From NCBI GenBank assembly GCA_025357975.1, contig JANYKY010000176.1, positions 1 to 7,756 of the forward strand: a DNA stretch of 7,756 nt, written 5' to 3'. Positions 6,607 through 7,756 of this stretch are shown piece by piece. Origin of the DNA: Gemmatimonadaceae bacterium (GTDB taxonomy: Bacteria; Gemmatimonadota; Gemmatimonadetes; Gemmatimonadales; Gemmatimonadaceae). Below the pieces are notes generated by a model that was given only the letters and a program-made list of their open reading frames with translations, did no database searches and was not told where the DNA came from. The translations under genes were made by a program, and so were the position numbers. Numbering within the stretch: position 1 is the stretch's first letter; each line of letters starts with the position of its first letter.

Positions 6607-7756
6607 ATGGCAACGACAACTCGACCAACATCAGCAGCTGCATCGCCAAAGCCCGCTCAACCGGTTGACACCGGGAGCGGGCTTTCTCGTTTCCGGGAGG
6701 CATCCGGAAGATCGAATGGAGCCAGCCGAGTTCGCGAGGACGTCGTACTTACGTTCGATGACGTGCTGCTCACGCCGCGTCATTCACTCGTGCACCCCAA
6801 GGACGTCCGTACGACTTCGCGGTTCACGCGCAAGATCACCCTGAACATTCCATTTGCGTCCGCCGCGATGGATACGGTCACCGAATCAGAGATGGCGATG
6901 GCGATGGCGAGGGCAGGGGGTATCGGGGTCATTCACAAGAACATGTCGATCGATCGGCAGGCGGCTGAGGTCGATCGGGTAAAGCGATCTGAGAGCGGAA
7001 TCATCCTCAATCCGATCACGCTTTCGCCAGACGCGACATTGCGTGAAGCCGTCACGTTGATGCAGCGATTTCGGATTTCCGGCGTGCCGATAGTCGATCG
7101 GGACGGACATCTGGTCGGGATCATCACCAACCGTGATTTGCAGTTCGAGCGCAATCTGGATCAGCCGCTTCGCGAAGCGATGACTTCCGAGGGCCTCGTG
7201 ACCGCGCCGCTCGGAACGACGCTCGAGGAAGCCGAGCGAATACTCGGTAAGCATCGCATCGAGAAGCTTCCTGTTGTCGATGAAAAAGGAGCACTTCGCG
7301 GCCTCATCACCGTGCGCGACATTCATCAGCGGCGCGATTTTCCGAATGCCAACAAGGACGAGCACGGTCGCTTGATGGTGGCTGCGGCGATAGGCGCGGT
7401 GGACTTCCGCGAACGTGCACGCGCTCTCGTCGATGCCGGTGTAGACGTGCTGGTAATCGACACCGCGCATGGTCACAGCGAAGCAGTACTGAAGGCAACG
7501 GCGGATGCACGAGAAGCCTTTCCGGATGTACAGCTGATCGCCGGAAATATTGCGACTCGAAGCGGTGCGGCTGCGCTCGTGGAGCGTGGCGTCGATGCGG
7601 TGAAAGTTGGTGTCGGGCCTGGCTCCATCTGCACAACACGCGTAGTCACCGGTGTCGGAGTTCCGCAGCTTACCGCGGTATTCGACGCCGTCGAGGGGGC
7701 TGGCGACATCCCGGTAATCGCCGACGGCGGAATCAAGTATTCCGGCGATATCGTCA
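6607..7756 (+). CDS. guaB: Inosine-5'-monophosphate dehydrogenase (partial, C-terminus beyond window)
   Basis: IMP dehydrogenase converts IMP to XMP with NAD+, the committed step of guanine nucleotide synthesis in the cytosol. About 383 codons are visible. Motifs are [13 protein letters not shown] (48-60), [23 protein letters not shown], a pair of CBS domains (about 132-250, with [21 protein letters not shown] and [20 protein letters not shown]), [18 protein letters not shown] and [12 protein letters not shown] with catalytic Cys342, then [12 protein letters not shown] at the edge. The flap and C-terminus are outside. Numbering from ATG 6607 puts the Cys about 37 positions later than in E. 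coli, so there would be a Ser/Ala/Pro-rich N-terminal extension. No other ATG, GTG or TTG lies in frame between 6610 and the conserved start, although GTG 6583 is possible upstream. The start is therefore uncertain. Confidence 0.97.
   Translation, partial: MATTTRPTSAAASPKPAQPVDTGSGLSRFREASGRSNGASRVREDVVLTFDDVLLTPRHSLVHPKDVRTTSRFTRKITLNIPFASAAMDTVTESEMAMAMARAGGIGVIHKNMSIDRQAAEVDRVKRSESGIILNPITLSPDATLREAVTLMQRFRISGVPIVDRDGHLVGIITNRDLQFERNLDQPLREAMTSEGLVTAPLGTTLEEAERILGKHRIEKLPVVDEKGALRGLITVRDIHQRRDFPNANKDEHGRLMVAAAIGAVDFRERARALVDAGVDVLVIDTAHGHSEAVLKATADAREAFPDVQLIAGNIATRSGAAALVERGVDAVKVGVGPGSICTTRVVTGVGVPQLTAVFDAVEGAGDIPVIADGGIKYSGDIV
6648..6692 (+). terminator. Strong intrinsic-terminator-like hairpin after the cell-wall operon, inside the predicted guaB 5' end
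   Basis: A perfect 11-base inverted repeat, AAAGCCCGCTC (6648-6658) and GAGCGGGCTTT (6675-6685), is extended by an inner 5-base stem, CCGGT (6661-6665) and ACCGG (6670-6674), with a TGAC loop and a two-A bulge (6659-6660). TTTCTCGTTT follows (6683-6692), so the structure suits rightward termination. It lies 92 bases after the DUF1232 stop and fits the end of the six-gene unit. Oddly, it also lies within the open frame leading into guaB, so an attenuator role is possible. Confidence 0.72.

Noticed and set aside
6665..6670. Perfect TTGACA hexamer as a guaB -35 box
   Set aside because: No reasonable -10 hexamer lies 16-18 bases downstream (around 6687-6694), and the hexamer sits in the inner stem and loop of the terminator-like hairpin.
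6886..7476. Minus-strand frame of 196 codons opposite guaB
   Set aside because: It lies wholly within the conserved CBS and catalytic-domain coding part of guaB and shows no recognisable motif.

Overview
The window is ordinary, dense bacterial chromosome of fairly high GC. No phage, IS, CRISPR or RNA gene is visible. The gene content, codon use and protein styles suggest an environmental bacterium with a diderm envelope (a secreted beta-barrel-like protein is present), perhaps Gemmatimonadota. That placement is an inference, not a proven assignment.

Layout. On the minus strand, reading leftwards from about 2400, lie gpmI (glycolytic cofactor-independent phosphoglycerate mutase), a small secreted outer-membrane-barrel-like protein joined to it by a 4-base ATGA overlap, and, at the left edge, the first 16 codons of an acidic protein. 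On the plus strand, a head-to-head unit of six tightly packed genes starts at 2431 and ends at 6556. In order they are: a secreted SH3b-domain protein; a membrane-anchored coiled-coil protein whose C-terminal domain looks like an L,D-transpeptidase without its active site; a complete membrane-anchored L,D-transpeptidase (YkuD family); a membrane-anchored M15-type peptidase; a small helical, Pro-rich-tailed protein; and a DUF1232 membrane protein. The start of guaB (IMP dehydrogenase) follows and runs off the right edge.

How the genes work together. The first four plus-strand genes form a coherent peptidoglycan module. An M15 DD-carboxypeptidase-type enzyme could trim pentapeptide stems to tetrapeptides, which are the donors used by L,D-transpeptidases to make 3-3 crosslinks or attach proteins. 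The SH3b protein and the predicted inactive transpeptidase paralogue would be accessory, binding or regulatory parts. The most notable observation is this active/inactive transpeptidase pair. Two ungapped blocks align between them, and the catalytic Cys of the active copy (Cys262) faces Gly204 in the other.

A second notable point is a strong terminator-like hairpin at 6648-6685. It lies inside the only standard reading frame for the guaB N-terminus, so either guaB carries an attenuator-like element in a long leader peptide or its start is unconventional. No stretch longer than about 100 bases lacks a gene.
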